Below, piece after piece: positions 6,202 to 6,977 of a stretch of DNA of 6,977 nt. This DNA comes from Flavobacteria bacterium RIFCSPLOWO2_12_FULL_31_7 (GTDB lineage: Bacteria; Bacteroidota; Bacteroidia; Flavobacteriales; Flavobacteriaceae): assembly GCA_001800945.1 (NCBI GenBank), contig MGWJ01000072.1, forward strand, positions 12,285 to 19,261, written 5' to 3'. Below the pieces are notes generated by a model, which made no database searches, had not been told where the DNA came from, and saw only the letters and a list, made by a program, of their open reading frames with translations. Position 1 is the stretch's first letter. Each line of letters begins with the position of its first letter. The translations under genes and the position numbers were made by a program.

Positions 6202-6927
6202 CTAGAATTCTTTTTTTATAGAACCGCACGTAGCCATATCTTTTCCAAAATAAGGGTTTGTAATTTCTTTGGTTTCGCTTATCCAAACAGCACCTTTGTT
6301 GTTATCTGCCATAGGGCAAAAATCCAGATAAAGTTTTTGATTTGTTCCGAAAGTTGCTATTAAATCACTTACATCTTTGCTTAAAAGTACAAAATGTTCT
6401 CTTTGATGGTCTATTTTCCCGGCGTTGTCACCTATATGTTCTGCGTGCTCTTTTGCATCATCAGCAATGTCTAAATATTCCTTTTTTTGACTTGCAGTTA
6501 AACTGTTTGCATTTATAGAATTGAACGTTTGATACAAAGCTTTCCCTGCTTTAGCTGCGCCATTTGCATCATCTTTAGTCAGCGCATTCTTGATTTTTAA
6601 ATAATTATCGACAATTACGCTAGTTGAAAAAGGAGTGGAATAGGTATTTGTTTCTTGAGCCCCTTCTTCAGAAGTAGCAGCATCTGTATGATCATGGGTA
6701 CCATCAGTGTGGTCGTGTTCTTTTTGAGCAACTGGTTCTGTTAATTCCATACCACATTTGGAACATTCTTCTCCTTTTTTTCCTGTAATCTCTGGGTGCA
6801 TGGAACACGCATATATTTCATTTGAATTTGTTGAAGTTTCTGTGGTCTTGTTTTCTGTCTCTTTGTTTTTTTGATTACAAGAAACTAAAGTGATAGCTAA
6901 AATAGCTGTTAAAATAAGTGCTTTCAT
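6202..6927 (-). CDS. Periplasmic copper-binding lipoprotein (HMBD, His-rich linker, DUF3347)
   Basis: A 241-residue lipoprotein, probably a periplasmic Cu(I)/Ag(I) binder or chaperone for the pump encoded downstream. Seen: a short hydrophobic signal peptide ending in the lipobox LVSC (Cys17); a polar Lys/Glu/Thr-rich linker; a heavy-metal-binding domain at about 39-62 with C41, M43, H44, C55, C58 and M60 (CSMHPE...CxxCGM); a His/Asp-rich stretch at 71-82; and a mostly helical DUF3347-like region at about 100-195. The tail carries a second Cys/Met motif, CPM at 204-206 with NPYFG and CG near C234, which is typical of Bacteroidota DUF3347 proteins. There is no acidic surface-export motif after Cys17, so a periplasm-facing anchor is more likely than the cell surface. 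The start is the only ATG that gives a complete signal peptide. It is the first gene of the cluster, ending TAG one base before the next ATG. Family assignment is firm; the chaperone role is inferred from context. Confidence 0.88.
   Translation of the reverse strand: MKALILTAILAITLVSCNQKNKETENKTTETSTNSNEIYACSMHPEITGKKGEECSKCGMELTEPVAQKEHDHTDGTHDHTDAATSEEGAQETNTYSTPFSTSVIVDNYLKIKNALTKDDANGAAKAGKALYQTFNSINANSLTASQKKEYLDIADDAKEHAEHIGDNAGKIDHQREHFVLLSKDVSDLIATFGTNQKLYLDFCPMADNNKGAVWISETKEITNPYFGKDMATCGSIKKEF
6682..6717 (-). repeat. Imperfect tandem His-Asp-His-Thr-Asp coding repeat
   Basis: Residues 71-82 of the lipoprotein read HDHTDGTHDHTD, two copies of HDHTD separated by GT. The DNA copies differ at synonymous positions (CAC/CAT, GAC/GAT), so this is an older duplication or selection at protein level rather than fresh slippage. 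The four histidines are a plausible auxiliary metal site between the HMBD and the DUF3347 region. Confidence 0.6.
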
Positions 6928-6977
6928 ACTGTGTTATTTTTTAGTTATTAATTATTTTTTCTGCTTTATAATAAGAA

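Larger units (their letters stand above)
5..6927 (-). other. Predicted six-gene copper/silver efflux operon
   Basis: All six genes share one strand with junctions of +1, +5, +11, -14 and +2 nt, leaving no room for an internal terminator or a conventional intergenic promoter. The order is lipoprotein, haem-binding protein, CusA (two ORFs), CusC, CusB, which differs from the enterobacterial cusCFBA order. No regulator gene (CusRS, CueR or similar) is in the window. The 50 bases upstream of the first ATG (6928-6977) are almost entirely A and T; I see no TAnnTTTG-type Bacteroidota promoter element there, so the promoter probably lies beyond the edge. Confidence 0.75.

Noticed and set aside
6868..6880. 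Surface-export signal on the lipoprotein
   Set aside because: Residues after Cys17 (NQKNKE) lack the acidic run seen in Bacteroidota lipoprotein export signals, so periplasmic retention is more likely.
6928..6977. Bacteroidota promoter upstream of the first gene
   Set aside because: The 50 bases are almost all A/T with no TAnnTTTG and no well-spaced TTG element; too short and too degenerate to call.

Overview
The window is a single, tightly packed, minus-strand gene cluster for copper/silver handling in the cell envelope. The DNA is strongly AT-rich, most starts lack a Shine-Dalgarno motif, and the protein families present (a DUF3347 lipoprotein with a heavy-metal-binding domain, a Haem_bd-type CxxCH protein, and a CusB-like adaptor with an N-terminal heavy-metal-binding domain) all point to Bacteroidota, most likely a Flavobacteriaceae relative. 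This assignment is inference; no ribosomal or other marker gene is present.

In transcription order (right to left) the genes are: a lipoprotein with a CSMHPE...CxxCGM metal site, a His-rich linker and a DUF3347 domain (6927-6202); a small membrane-anchored haem-binding-domain protein (6200-5730); the N-terminal part of a CusA-type RND pump (5724-4444); the C-terminal part of the same pump as a separate ORF (4432-2495); a TolC/CusC-family outer-membrane channel (2508-1255); and a CusB-type periplasmic adaptor (1252-5). Junctions are +1, +5, +11, -14 and +2 nt, so the six genes very probably form one transcription unit. There is no intergenic stretch over 50 nt. The 50 nt upstream of the first gene is AT-rich with no promoter I can support, and the cluster's 3' end lies at the window edge.

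Together the products would form a tripartite pump (inner-membrane RND trimer, periplasmic adaptor, outer-membrane channel) exporting Cu(I)/Ag(I), served by a periplasmic metal-binding lipoprotein that may take the role CusF has in enterobacteria, plus a haem-type protein of unknown role. The three-methionine metal site of CusA is conserved with exactly the E. coli spacing (50 and 49 residues).

The most unusual feature is that CusA is encoded by two ORFs, divided in the cytoplasmic loop between transmembrane helices 4 and 5. Both halves look intact, all inspected catalytic residues are present, and the second half starts with its own ATG and a basic leader of about 15 residues with no counterpart in E. 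coli CusA. This is either a genuine two-polypeptide RND pump or a recent or artefactual break; arguments for each are given in the findings.
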